Assembly: GCF_030864355.1 (NCBI RefSeq)
Contig: NC_083400.1
Location: 325,001-389,000, forward strand
Direction: 5' to 3'
Origin: Cutaneotrichosporon cavernicola
Lineage: Eukaryota > Basidiomycota > Tremellomycetes > Trichosporonales > Trichosporonaceae
DNA: 64,000 nucleotides
The number at the start of each line of letters is the position of its first letter. Position 1 is the first letter of the stretch. This document shows positions 9,526 through 19,817 of this stretch, piece after piece. The notes below the pieces were generated by a model. That model was not told where the DNA came from and did not search any database. It saw nothing but the letters and a program-made list of their open reading frames with translations. The position numbers were made by a program, and so were the translations under genes.

Positions 9526-11416
9526 ATGTCCCATTTTGACACCCTCTCCCGCACCACATCGGGCGGACGCTCGTCCCTCTCCCGGTCCCAGTCTCTTGTA
9601 TGTTGCTGAGGTTGCTCCTACCCCGGATCTCGCTCACATCCAGATCAAGAAGAACACCGCCCCGCATGAGCTCAAGCCCAGCGACATCCTCATCGAGCGC
9701 TTCACGGCGTGGAAGCAGATTGTCAAGATGCTCATCGGTACGCCCCCCCTGCGTCATGGCAACACTAACCGAAGCGTACTTTGAGGGCGTCGCAGACATT
9801 GAGGGCAACACGTCCAAAGAGCTGACCAAGCTGGCAGCCGTTATCCAGGTGCCCTTCCGCCCCGGCAACCAGTTCCTGGGCGAAGGCGGTGTCCAGGACG
9901 TCTTCTACACCATCCGCGACAAGACGCGCGTTATTGCTGACTCGCATGCCTCGCTTGCGCGCACCATCGACTCATCAATTGTGCAGCACTTGCAGAAGCT
10001 GCGCACCGAGATTAAGGCTCACATCAAGAATGTCCAGAACGACACTGGCAAGCTGGCCGCGAGCGTCGCAAGAGAGCGCGAGATGTCGACCAAGTCCATT
10101 GCCGACCTGTCTCGCGCCATCTCGGCGTGCAACAACACACCGATGCAGCTCAGCGCCAAGGAGGACCCGTATGCCGTCAACATTGCCGTCATGAAGCAGC
10201 TCCAGAAGCAGGTCCACGAGGAGAATGCGCTGCAAAAGTCGATTGTCATCATGCAACAGAACTCGGCCCACTTTGAGGAGGGCATTGTGCGCTCGATCCA
10301 GAGCGCGTGGGCAACGTTTGATGAGTGGCAGAGCCGCATGTCAGCGTCTGTCCAGGAGACGTGGCACCAGCTCGGCATCAACATGGGCCAGCTCATGCCG
10401 GACCGCGAGTGGATCTCCTTCGCCGCCCGCTCCGACCACCTCCTCGACCCGGAGACGCCCCTCCGCAACCCCGAGGCCATCGACTACCCCGGTCGCAACG
10501 ACCCTGCCGTCGTTCCTGTCCACTGCGGCGTCCTGGAGCGCAAGCAGCGCTTCACCAAGTCGTACAAGGAGGGCTTCTATGTCCTCACGCCTGCCGGCTT
10601 CCTTCACGAGTTCACGAACTCGGACCCGAATCTCGCCACCCGCCCCGTCTGGTCGCTCTTCCTGCCGTCGTGCACGCTTGGCCCGCCCTCATCCGCGACG
10701 ACTGCCAAGTCGCACAAGTTCCACATTGAGCCGCGCAAGGACGGCACCTCTGCGTTCGGCAGGACGCCTGGCGGGCGCTTCTTTGGCAGCAAGGACGGGT
10801 ATACGTTCCGCGCTCGCTCGCACGAGGAAATGATGGAGGTATGGAACGACCTGCGTATGCTGGTTGCGAGATACCTCGTCGCCTCGGAGCAGATGGAGCG
10901 CGACGGCCCGATTGCGCAGGCCGTCCGTGCGGTTGGCTACCAGTCGGATGAAGATGACGAGGACGAATACGACGAGGGTTCGTCGATGGAGGCTGACGAG
11001 GACGAGCACGAGCACGCGTTCCATGAGCACGAGCACGAGCACGAGCATGACGAGCACGAGGAGATTCCGGCCTACGAGCGCGGTCACGCGCAAGTCGAAG
11101 TCGGTCCGAACGGCTACGCGGTGAGTTGAGCTTTAAATCACCACTCTAACCGCAGCTGGAAAAGAAGACTGGGCACGACGAGCCCTCTGGCCCGGGGTCC
11201 AGCCGCCGCAACGACAAGGCCACAGCGTCTAGCACTGGTGAGGGAACGACCGAAGAGCGCGAGCGCGCGCAGGCCGAAGCGGCCAGGTCGCCCGAGGAGA
11301 CGGAGCACGGTGGCGCGGAACCCGCAGCCGCCGACTCTGCTGAAGTCGCAGAGGACTCGCAGCCCGGCATGTTCTCGCGCCTCATGGGCACTGGCCAGGC
11401 GTCGGCGAAGAAGTAG
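9526..11416 (+). CDS. SLM1: SLM1/SLM2-like BAR-PH protein (TORC2 effector)
   Basis: Slm proteins bind PI(4,5)P2 at the plasma membrane and eisosomes and hand TORC2 its substrate Ypk1. Four exons (9526-9597, 9644-9737, 9775-11120, 11156-11416) encode 590 residues. A Ser-rich N-terminus is followed by the family block ELKPSDILIERFTAWKQIV and YFEGVADIEGNTSKELTKL, a helical F-BAR-like region (about 55-320), then a PH domain (about 330-450; CGVLERKQRFTKSYKEGFYV, PVWSLFLPSCTLG, FRARSHEEMMEVWNDLR). The tail is acidic with a His-Glu run (about 485-505) and ends in PGMFSRLMGTGQ. The His-Glu run is not part of the usual family and may bind metal. Start chosen at MSHFDTLSRT because the first short exon then joins in frame. 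Confidence 0.88.
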
Positions 11417-11801
11417 GCGGCGGGCGGCAGCGGCGGCGGCGGGCATGGTTCGGTTCGGCTCGGCTCGGCTCGGCGCAAAATAGACATGATGATATCCTCC
11501 CGCTAACGAAAGCCTAATCTAGAGGACCTGTAGCGATGTGGAGACGTGGAGTGAGCAAGATATACGGTAGTACTAGTATTGTTATGGATGTGTGCGTGCC
11601 GACAAGCGAGCGCGGTGGGTGGTGTACCGAACTCGAGTAAATCTGCCCCAGTCCAAAGTCGGACCTGGGTGGAGGAAGTGGAGGAAAAGTCGGCGGCACT
11701 CGGCGACGGAACCAAAATGTTATGTTTGCCATCCACTCTTTGCATCTCGGTCTCGGTCGCGTTTCACTCAACCTCGTTGCAGACTCGACAACCTCACAAC
11801 C
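11417..11801. other. Intergenic region between SLM1-like and mL49 genes
   Basis: No gene seen. A CGGCT pentamer repeat lies just after the SLM1-like stop (about 11451-11475). Confidence 0.5.
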
Positions 11802-12292
11802 ATGCTCGCCCTCCGCGCATCAACTTCTACGCGCGTCTTTGCTCGCGCGTACTCTGTCCAGGCCGCCGCACCTGTCGCTGCCGCCCCTACCCCCCGCCCA
11901 CGGACACTGGGGTACCTCGTTGCGAGGAGTGAGCAGGGCAATCTTCCCGTGTATACCGAGTACCGGAATGGACGGAGCAACCGGCTCACGGTTGTGCGCA
12001 AGATTTCTGGGGATGTTGGGGTGAGTTTGAGGGAGGGAGGAGGCGAGTAGTGGAAGTCACTGCCAGACTGCCAGACTGCCAGACGACACTGCCAGACGAC
12101 ACTGCCAGACTGCCAGACGACACTGACATCCAGGCCCTCCGTAACGACATTGCGCAGTACCTCGCGGACGGACACATCGACCCGCTCAAGGCGCCGCCCA
12201 AGGTCTATATCCGTCCCACATCGGGCCACGTCGAGATCAAGGGCCACTGGGCCGAGGAGATCAAGGAGTGGCTGGCCATGCGCGGTTTCTAG
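11802..12292 (+). CDS. IMG2: Mitochondrial large-subunit ribosomal protein mL49 (IMG2)
   Basis: Component of the mitochondrial 54S ribosomal subunit. Two exons (11802-12020 and 12134-12292) give 125 residues. The N-terminus MLALRASTSTRVFARAYS is a basic, acid-free presequence. The mature part shows the mL49 signature: YLVARSEQGNLPVYTEYRNG, LTVVRKISGD, then LRNDIAQYL, VYIRPTSGHVEIKG and a final EIKEWLAMRGF. Length matches the family. The 113-nt intron is occupied by a minisatellite (separate entry), an unusual place for one in a ribosomal protein gene. Confidence 0.92.
12058..12126. repeat. Minisatellite inside the mL49 intron
   Basis: Built from two related units, CCAGACTG (8 bp) and CCAGACGACACTG (13 bp), alternating about seven times. 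It fills most of the intron and stops immediately before the branch/acceptor CTGACATCCAG, whose CTGAC resembles the repeat itself. Confidence 0.85.
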
Positions 12293-12296
12293 GTAG

Positions 12297-12405
12297 TGGG
12301 TTAGTGAGTTGGATGATGCAATGATGGTTAGTGGGTTGGTGAGTTGGATGATGCAATGGTGGTTGGTGGCTTAGTGAGCTGGATGATGCAATGGTGGTAC
12401 GGTGC
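12297..12405. repeat. Three ~40-bp direct repeats after mL49
   Basis: Each copy contains TTGGTGAGTTGGATGATGCA or a close variant, then ATGGTGGT. Copies differ at a few bases, so this is an older duplication. Starts five bases after the mL49 stop, so it probably lies in the 3' UTR. Confidence 0.8.
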
Positions 12406-12435
12406 CTCTGCATCCCATCTAACCACCTTACGCCT

Positions 12436-12774
12436 CTACATGGAATGCCGCGTGCGCTGGCGTTGAGGATCCGCGCCCGTGTAGGCCGGGCGGTGAGCGC
12501 CCAGCCACGGCGTGGAGCTGTGCGGCCGGCGGCGACGGCCGTCGAGTCCTCTTCCTACAGGCGCCGGTAGCAACAAAGTGGCCGCGACAAGCGAGGCGAA
12601 GATTATCGCAGAGACCGCGATGAACTGGAAATGAGGAGAGAAGGCACAGGAAGCGGGCTCACACCGCGAGGGTGTGTTGGCAATGGAGCGGGTTACACCA
12701 GGCCGCACGGCGAGGGTGTGTTTAACAATGGAGCGGGTTTACACCACGAGGCGGACTACAGGTACCACGAACAT
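12436..12774 (-). CDS. Doubtful small membrane protein
   Basis: A two-exon model (12748-12774 and 12436-12624) gives 71 residues: MFVVPVVRL, then one hydrophobic helix (FIAVSAIIFASLVAATLLL) and a basic tail ending RQRTRHSM. The acceptor TTTCCAG is good, the donor GTGGTG is poor. The intron region contains two ~30-bp direct copies of a GGTGTGTT..CAATGGAGCGGGTT element. Could equally be chance. Confidence 0.25.
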
Positions 12775-13139
12775 TGTTGACAGGCAGGGAGAGGAGAGGG
12801 CGATGGCAATGGTTGTGGAGAGTGTGGAACATGGATGGTTGGGTCGAGGTTTTGGTGGTGGTACATCGGCAAGATGGGTGGCAATTGGGCAAGATGAGTG
12901 ATCAAGCACGGGCGATACTTTGACTTGGACAAGGTGCATACTTTGCCAACATCCAGCCGCAAACATTCAGCAATATACTATGCAGCAAACTTGCAGCTTG
13001 CGCGCAACATGTACTCGATGTGGTTGGTATTCCGGGTCAGGGGGGGTTGAGACTGGAGGGTATAGGGCAGGGAGAGGGACCTAGAAAGAGAGCACTCTGT
13101 TTTGCTTAGTTTTGTCTCTAGGCTAGAGTGAGATATGCA

Positions 13140-13192
13140 GATATGGCTGAGATATGGCTGAGATATGGCTGAGATATGGCTGAGATATGGCT
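13140..13192. repeat. GAGATATGGCT(G) tandem repeat
   Basis: About five copies of the 12-bp unit GCTGAGATATGG in non-coding DNA. Confidence 0.85.
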
Positions 13193-13594
13193 GTCCACAT
13201 GTTGAGATAAACCGTTGGATAGAGGTAGATTCCGCATTCCGCTTTTGACACACAACTGTTCTAGTATTGAGTGGTGTAAGACACTTTTCATGGCGACTTT
13301 GGTTTCATTCATCTTGTAACAGCTCACACATCTCCAATGTACAGAGAGAATCGGTAGGGTGTCCTGTTGGCGCTCAGTGGCCAATTCTCTAGTCTCTTCA
13401 AAACAGAAGCGACTCGAGAATCACCATTTCTCTCTTCTCTCCATCCACAACTCCAACTCACCAATATCTTGATTTTAGTCAAGAACATTCTTCCACATCC
13501 ACTCTTTGCAGAAGCAACTTGCTGTCCATAAACCGCGCCGACCAAGCACGCACCTCCAGGAAGGCAAACTACACCACCCCTCTTTTACTACACC

Positions 13595-14254
13595 ATGGAG
13601 CTTGCGTTCAGGTGTCTGATGGGGTGGGAGAATCCCGCCGTCGTCGATTTTGGCCCTCCTCCTCGCGGGCCACCTGCACGCCGTCCGGTCCACCAACCGC
13701 GCGAGGTCAACCGCGCGGCCAGGCGCGGCATTTGGATCGGCCGTGCCATCCGCGCAGGCGCCGTCAACCTCTTTCTATTCCTCCCCGAAACAACTATAGG
13801 CAAGTTCTGCCCCGCCTGGGGATTGTTTACGGCCATCTATTTCTCCTTCCTGGACCAGAACGTGTTGCACAACGTGGGCGAAGATAGGATCACCACCACC
13901 CTGGAATACCTTCTCTTAACTTGCGCCCAAATGTGCTACTTGGTGGCCATGTTGCCACTTGTCATGTTCTACGTCAGACCCATGGTTACGGTGCTCGAAC
14001 CGGTACGCTGGCAAATTACTCGGGCGATTGATTACTGTGTGTACCGGTTCTGCAAGTGGGTGGCAATGAGGATGACCAACGACCTCGACGACGAGGCACG
14101 ACTCGAGTGCTTGGAGATGCTCGAGTATGCCGACACCTTCGGAGCGGCGAGACGCGTTCAGATGATTGATGAGGTGCTGAAGAGGGTGAATGAACTCTAC
14201 GACGAGGCTTTGGAGAAACACCGTGCGAAACTCGCTCCTCCGTCCTCGGAATAG
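13595..14254 (+). CDS. Lineage-specific membrane protein with C-terminal helix
   Basis: Intronless, 219 residues, no family recognised. Residues 1-45 are Pro/Arg-rich. Hydrophobic segments lie at about 54-86 (GAVNLFLFLPETT..GLFTAIYFSFL) and 104-127 (EYLLLTCAQMCYLVAMLPLVMF). The rest is a charged helical tail (about 155-212, DDEARLECLEMLEYADTFGA..EVLKRVNELYDEAL) that could be a coiled coil. First of a block of genes (to 26.4 kb) with the same plan of disordered head, membrane helices and helical tail. Confidence 0.62.
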   Translation: MELAFRCLMGWENPAVVDFGPPPRGPPARRPVHQPREVNRAARRGIWIGRAIRAGAVNLFLFLPETTIGKFCPAWGLFTAIYFSFLDQNVLHNVGEDRITTTLEYLLLTCAQMCYLVAMLPLVMFYVRPMVTVLEPVRWQITRAIDYCVYRFCKWVAMRMTNDLDDEARLECLEMLEYADTFGAARRVQMIDEVLKRVNELYDEALEKHRAKLAPPSSE

Positions 14255-14977
14255 GCACTGCTTGACCCAGCTCCAATTGAGTACGTGTATTCTACCATCT
14301 GATACTGACTACAGGGCATAAACGACGACGAGAGGCGAAGCGTATAGCAGATTCGAGAGGTAAACCTCTTTAATAGAGTGGTATTATACTGTGATTCAGT
14401 CGCAGCGAGCACGGACAGGAACAGCTTCCATAGGCCGACTCACTGCTTCCTAGCGAGGTCGATCCCTAACCCACTTACAGAACGGTGCGGAAGTGTGCTT
14501 GTCACCATCCACTTCGTCATGGGCAGATATCGCCCTGCCGCCTCGTCAACAACATGAACTATGCGAGTGACGTACGCACAAGCCAACGCATCCGGCTTCT
14601 TCCTCACTTCAGATCTCACCGCGTCACAGGGGTCTGCCGCGCCCATGTCCGAGGTATGTCCAAGGTGCTGGTCTCAGTCATCACCGTGCTTAGCGACCAC
14701 ACGCCACCTTTGCCTGGGGTACTGCACTCTCTACATTAGCTGCCCTCTCTGCCTGCGCCGGTACAATCTGGTGCAAGTTGCCAAGATTCGCCCTGCACGA
14801 ACCCGTACTCGCCTATAAGAGGATAAACTCGCCCTCGGTTCGCCAGTTGTTCAAGGGCGCTTGGAAGGTTGTTCCCGCCCGCACGTCATCGCGGCTCTCG
14901 TCTTCAACCAGTAACTCGCACGCCATTTCACGCAACGATTCCACTCTCTCTTTCTCACTTGTTTTCACGGCCTAGCC
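14255..14977. other. Intergenic region with promoter of the 14978 gene
   Basis: No credible gene. A TATAAG element at 14814-14819 is the likely core promoter of the next gene. Confidence 0.5.
14814..14819 (+). promoter_or_regulatory. TATA-type element
   Basis: CTATAAGAGG context, about 160 bp before the ATG at 14978. Position leaves room for a 5' UTR of roughly 130 nt. Confidence 0.4.
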
Positions 14978-15816
14978 ATGGACCGCCGCACTTCCGTCGC
15001 CGAGGGCTCGCTCAGCAGCATCAACTGGGCATCTGTCGCGCCTCCTCTGATGCCACCGTCGGCCAAGACTGCCGAGAACCCTCTCCGCCGTCTATCGCTC
15101 GCCCAGTCTGAGCTTCCTCCACCCCGCGCCCCAACTCCCGAACCAGTCCAAGACCGCCATCGCCGCGAATCCCTCGCGGCCCTCTATCCCCCTACTCCGT
15201 CGGGTGTCATCGCGCTAGCGCGCGATGCGGCTTCTAACCATTCGTGCGTCTGTCCAATTCAAACTGACCCAGATCGTACTGGACCAACATCTACCTAATC
15301 CTAATCCTCCCGCCCGTCTTATTCTTCGCCTTATCGCACCGCGTCGCCCTCGGGGTCTCGGCAGCAGCCAAGTCGACCTGGCACCTACTCACCGACGACC
15401 CGAACCACCCGGCGTACAAGAAAGCCGGCGCGCTCCAGATCGCCGCCCATCTCCTCATGGTCCCCCTCTTCATCGCCGTGCTTTACTTCAACCAGGGATA
15501 CTGGCCGATCGAGTACTGCGCCTCGGCCCTGTTGGGGATTATGGTCATTGCGCTTCTCCCGATGCGCCCTCTCGCCGCGGTTATTGTCATGACATCGAGC
15601 CGGCGCGCCAAACTCAAGGCACACGTTGGCGAGCATGTGGAAATTTACATCCTCAGCACTACAGTCATTGTTGTTGCCGTGGGCCTTTACGCCCTCCTCG
15701 GCCATATTAACGCCGGTGTCTACGAGGAGATGCCTTCTGGGTTACAGAACCAGCTGGCGGAGCAGGTGGTGGCTCTCCGGGCCGAGCTCGCTGCCCTCAA
15801 GGCTGGTAAGGAGTAG
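14978..15816 (+). CDS. Lineage-specific four-helix membrane protein with coiled-coil tail
   Basis: Two exons (14978-15243, 15273-15816) split by a 29-nt intron (GTGCGT..CTGACCCAG) give 269 residues. Residues 1-88 are Ser/Pro/Ala-rich and probably disordered. Membrane helices lie at about 94-110, 142-161, 169-196 and 212-232. Residues 240-266 form a short coiled coil (QNQLAEQVVALRAELAALKA). No family recognised. Same plan as the genes at 16042 and 22960, which suggests divergent paralogues or a shared role. Frame closes only with the tiny intron removed. Confidence 0.72.
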
Positions 15817-16041
15817 GGCACGGCAGGTGTAAATAAGCCATAAAACCATTGTGTACTTAGCTCTTGCTCTGCAGCCCGAGCCCGAATACAGGAACAGGGT
15901 GTGCTTGTAATTGACCTACTCGAGCTTGGTTAGGTGAGAGCTTCCTGTAACCCCGGGAGCATGCACCCGACCGTTCCTCATCACCTGACCCAATAATTCC
16001 TGAGAACGTCATCAACAGCTTCTTGACAACGCCCACTTCCA

Positions 16042-16827
16042 ATGACGGACATGCTGTGGCCACCATCCGACTCGGACACGTCGTGGAGCCCGCTGTCAGA
16101 GGCCGACAGTCCCGGCACGTTGTCGCCGCTGCCGTCGCTCGCCCTCGATGACATGGACTCGTCGGCGCTTCCCGTGTCCTCGGGCGCTATGTCTGGTGCA
16201 CTGTCCTCGGGCGTATTGTCGTCTGGCGCACTGCTGTCCATTGATGCGCAGATCCAAGCTTGGCGCATGCCATCTGTCGAGGCTGTGGGGGGCTTGCGAC
16301 GCGACACGGTGGAGTCGAAAGAGGCACCACCGTTCACCAACAGTTTATCGGGAGATCTGCCCACCCCCCCGCCCCCTCCCCCCACGCCATGGGACGTCGT
16401 GCTGCGCGCATGCGAGACAACGCGTGCTCTAGGGTGAGTCGGCGCTCAACATCCTGACGCCAGGTATATCCCCGGCACGCTGTTTGCGCTTATTGTTCTT
16501 CCCCACCTCCTGACTTTCGCCATGGTGTGCGCGGCCGCAACCGTGGCCAGGCGAGCTCTAGGAACCGCGCGGATGGTGCATCTCGGACCGGCGCTGATTT
16601 GTGCCTTCGTCGTTGTCTATTCTGTTAGCCAGTACAATACACGGTCGGATCTGGCCGACGAGATGGCTCGCAACGCGCGTGTCATGCTGGAGATCCGGCG
16701 CGAACTCGCGGTTATACGCGCACAGCTCAAAGAGGTGAACCGCGAGTGTGCGGGTGCGTCGCGGTTTGTAGGCAAAACCGTGCGCGAGCGGTGTAAGATG
16801 TCGGGAGAGGAGTTGCGGGTTCTATAG
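16042..16827 (+). CDS. Lineage-specific two-helix membrane protein with coiled-coil tail
   Basis: Two exons (16042-16433, 16464-16827) split by a 30-nt intron give 251 residues. The first 125 are Ser/Asp/Pro-rich and end in a run of prolines (LPTPPPPPPTPWD). Two membrane helices follow (about 132-157, GTLFALIVLPHLLTFAMVCA; 167-184, LGPALICAFVVVYSVS), then a charged helix (about 190-225, ARVMLEIRRELAVIRAQLKE). No family recognised. It lies 225 bp after the 14978 gene on the same strand. Confidence 0.68.
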
Positions 16828-17061
16828 GGAGGTGAGTGCAGAGCTTCTCGACTCGTTTTACAACTTTGTCTGTATCCCTTGACGAACCCCGGTTCTTTTC
16901 TACTTGTGCAGCGTACCCGATGAGCCCGATGAGCTCGCGTCGGTTGCGTGATGGTTCTTTGCGAACGCACAGACCTACGCTGGAGATGCATCGCATCGCC
17001 ACGATAGATGGGTGGCGACATGCACCATCTCTCATCTCATCTCTCCATCCACAACACGACG

Positions 17062-17732
17062 ATGCCGACTCACCCCGATCGCCAAGCGTCGCACCATGCC
17101 GTGCCAATCCACACCATACGCCCACTCCTGGAACTAGTCGACTTTGAGGAACTGGCAGAATACGTTCGTGAGCGTGGTCGCAGCCCACCACTCTGTGGCA
17201 CGCCATCGGGACCCACCACGCGCGCGCCAAGCACCGATCTGCCTAGCCCCGAGACGATGCACACCTCCCTACCTCCCACTAGTCAGCCTCCGCCCCGATC
17301 AAAAGCGCACACTCTATCCAAGCGCTCCGACCAAACGCACACTCTATCCAAGCGAACCGGCCAAACGCACACTCTATCCAAGCCGCTCCCCGGACCAGCC
17401 AGTAAGCACCCCACACCAAACACACTGACTCAGCGTGGCCAACCCCGCTCCGACATGCTCTGCACACCGTCAGCCTTGATATGCAAGTGTACCACACGAT
17501 CAAGGACGTTCCCCGCCTCAAACTGCTGCACGCACTGCGGAAATCGCACCTCTGGGAGGGGATTGCCGACCATGAACTCGCCCGCCTGCTCCAGGTACAT
17601 CAAGACTGGTCGCTGTGTAAAGTGTTGGAGAGGTTTCCGCCCGGGCGTGTGCCAGACCACGAGTGCGTCGACGCGTCCAGGCGCGGGACGGTGTGTGCGC
17701 CGCGTAAGCCCAAGAAGGAAGGCAAGGAGTAG
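17062..17732 (+). CDS. Hypothetical protein with 30-bp internal repeats
   Basis: Two exons (17062-17401, 17434-17732) with a 32-nt intron (GTAAGC..CTGACTCAG) give 212 residues, no family recognised. Residues 83-110 are three tandem copies of HTLSK(R)xxxQT from a 30-bp DNA repeat. The C-terminal exon looks folded (VYHTIKDVPRLKLLHALRKS, then LWEGIADHELARLLQVHQDW) and ends in a Lys-rich tail. No membrane helix. Removing the intron is what joins the two open frames. Confidence 0.55.
17309..17390. repeat. Three 30-bp coding repeats
   Basis: Each copy starts CGCACACTCTATCCAAGC; spacers differ, and the unit length (multiple of 3) keeps the frame of the 17062 gene. Confidence 0.85.
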
Positions 17733-18509
17733 CTGAGTAGGCGATGTAGCTTTGATTCTGCGCGCACTTTTGGGGATCTAGTTGGATCTCTGGAACACTG
17801 AGGCGCGTGTGATTTCTATGTGCAAGGCAGGAAAAAACACCGTGCATACTCTAACGACAACCTTTTATCCCAGAGAAATCCCCTTTGATATACCTCCCTT
17901 GTCTATTGCGTCATTCTCGATTTTGGAGCAGACTCAATTCGTCCATATGCGCCGAGCACTGCAGTCTGTTCATTCCCATTGCCTTGTGATGAGAGGATCG
18001 TACAGTGCGAAAAGCTATTTCATGTGCATACCAGCCTTCGAGGCGATCCAACACCCTGCTGTGGGTGTCTAGGCCAGTGTATATATTGCGGGAGATTTTA
18101 ATCCCAGGTTGTCAATCTCTCTGCCCTATGGCGCGCATGAACCGTGGCTGGGAGCAAGGTCAGCCCAGTCAGAGGTCAGTGTTGACTAAGGCCTTGGTTG
18201 GTCTCTTGTTGAGGCAGATGTTGGCGAGTGCGAGCATGAGGGTGAGTGGGCGCGGGATGGATATGTGGATTTATACAACTGGCCAGAGTGATGAGATGAT
18301 GGAAGTATTGTCCAGGTGGATCAACACGTACGTGATTGCGTTGTGCGTTGATGCTTTGTAGACATGTAAAGACTCAAGATGGGATTTCCAACCTGCCTTC
18401 CTGCTTTACCTGTGAGTGATTAAACAATTGGTTAAACGATCAATGGCCCTCCTGATATCGTCTTGGCTCCGCAAGCAATGCCCATCCTGAAGTTTCAAGT
18501 ATCACCCAT
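17733..18509. other. Intergenic region
   Basis: Short ORFs only, none with a recognisable start context, splice pattern or domain. Nothing supported. Confidence 0.5.
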
Positions 18510-19047
18510 CTACAACCGAGGCCGGACATTGAGGGGGGTGACGCGGCCCGTGGCGTCGACCATGAAATCCACATCGACATAGACGGTTCCGTAGGTTCCA
18601 TAGGTTCCATGCTGTGGCGAGGACCTGCGGTCATTTGGCCACACGGTGACGGGGTTGGTTGAGAATGAAGAATAAGCGGGGGGCGAGACAGGAGAGAAGG
18701 AAAACACGGGGCGGGGAGGAATCTCGAGCTGTGCCCTCGCCCACCGGGCGTCGTTGAGACCGGCTTTGAGCTGCATGATCTCCTTCTCGAGTTCCTGGCT
18801 CTTGCGGACGGCGGCGGCGTACCGTTCCTCTGTGAGTTCGAGGGCGCGTTCGCGCACGGCCAGTGTAGCCGTCATCTCTGTGAGTGCGCCCTGGGAAGAT
18901 GTGGCGATACGCGAGACGTTTGCTGCTCCCACTCGTTGAGTGGTTCGGGCTGATCCACTGCGGAAGCGTATCTCGCCCAGGTTGATGATGACGGGGCTGG
19001 GGGGGGCGGGGATCGGGGTCGGAGAAGGAGACGCGGCGGGAGGGCAT
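18510..19047 (-). pseudogene. Coiled-coil gene interrupted by a homopolymer frameshift
   Basis: The minus strand reads MPSRRVSFSDPDPR from an ATG at 19047, then the frame shifts at a run of eight G (18999-19006). The natural continuation (SPVIINLGEIRFRSGSA..) is in the +1 frame and stays open to a stop at 18510. Skipping one base of the run joins them into about 178 residues: short disordered head, coiled coil (LAVRERALELTEERYAAAVR and following, about 60-115), then an aromatic/Pro tail with a TYGTYGT repeat. No intron with plausible sites resolves the shift. It may be a sequencing error in the homopolymer, a polymorphism or a real lesion. No family recognised. Confidence 0.5.
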
Positions 19048-19124
19048 GTTGGGAGGTGGGGGGGATCAAGCCCACGCTTATGCTTTGAACAGCGACGTGT
19101 GATGGAATGCTACTTGTGATGGCC

Positions 19125-19228
19125 GTGCGCACTGTCGGAGTGATGAGGGTTAGTGGTGGAGAATGCATTGTGCATATACGCACTGTCAGAGTGATGAGGG
19201 TTGCTGGTGGAGAATGCATTGTGCATGA
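19125..19228. repeat. Two-copy ~55-bp direct repeat
   Basis: Two near-identical copies, each containing CGCACTGTC, AGTGATGAGGGTT and GGTGGAGAATGCATTGTGCA. Differences are single bases. Confidence 0.85.
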
Positions 19229-19752
19229 AACGCGGCTCCAAGGCAACAGATGTGAGCAATTCGACTTGAAGTTTGCCCGGATGGTCCAGCTCGGTCAGAA
19301 TGTAGTGTGAGCAATGTAAGTCGACGGGTCCACAGGCGCGACTCGGCGCGTAGCAGACATTGCGTGGCGTCATTGTGATATCAGTTTGACTCGATGGCGC
19401 CCATCGTCACCGTATGGAGAGCCGAGAGCCGATGCGGGGTATTGGGGTTCAACCTCCACTTGAACTGTTTCATATCAGCTGCAGTCGGAAGCAAAGTCGT
19501 GACAAATAACGGGGGCATTCTCAAGTGGAGTCAAGTGGAGCCTCGGTCATGTCCGGAGAGAACTGTTATCACTCGTTGTTGAATCAGACTCGATTGGTGC
19601 CCTCCCTCGCTCTCTGCACGGGACCAGATGACAAGGGCCAAGGTGGAACAGTCCTCATCTCGGGACGCCGCAATTGGCTACATCTTACCAGCGGCCCCTC
19701 CGCATTCCACCCCAGGCAACCCCGTGCCATTCCTTATCTTCCTCTCATCCTG

Positions 19753-19758
19753 TATAAG
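19753..19758 (+). promoter_or_regulatory. TATA-type element
   Basis: CTGTATAAGAAC context, 60 bp before the ATG at 19818. Confidence 0.45.
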
Positions 19759-19817
19759 AACCGTCGCATATCTACTCCAACCCCCATCTACTCACATCTC
19801 ACATCTCACAACTCACA

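Larger units (their letters stand above)
12293..13594. other. Repeat-rich intergenic region
   Basis: Holds three decayed ~40-bp repeats (12297-12405), a weak small-protein candidate on the minus strand (12436-12774) and a 12-bp tandem repeat (13140-13192). Nothing else supported. Confidence 0.5.
19048..19817. other. Intergenic region with 55-bp direct repeat
   Basis: Contains a two-copy direct repeat (19125-19228) and, near 19753, a TATAAG element for the 19818 gene. No gene seen. Confidence 0.5.

Noticed and set aside
10225..10833. 202-residue Arg/Ser-rich frame inside the SLM1-like gene
   Set aside because: Frame-shifted shadow of exon 3.
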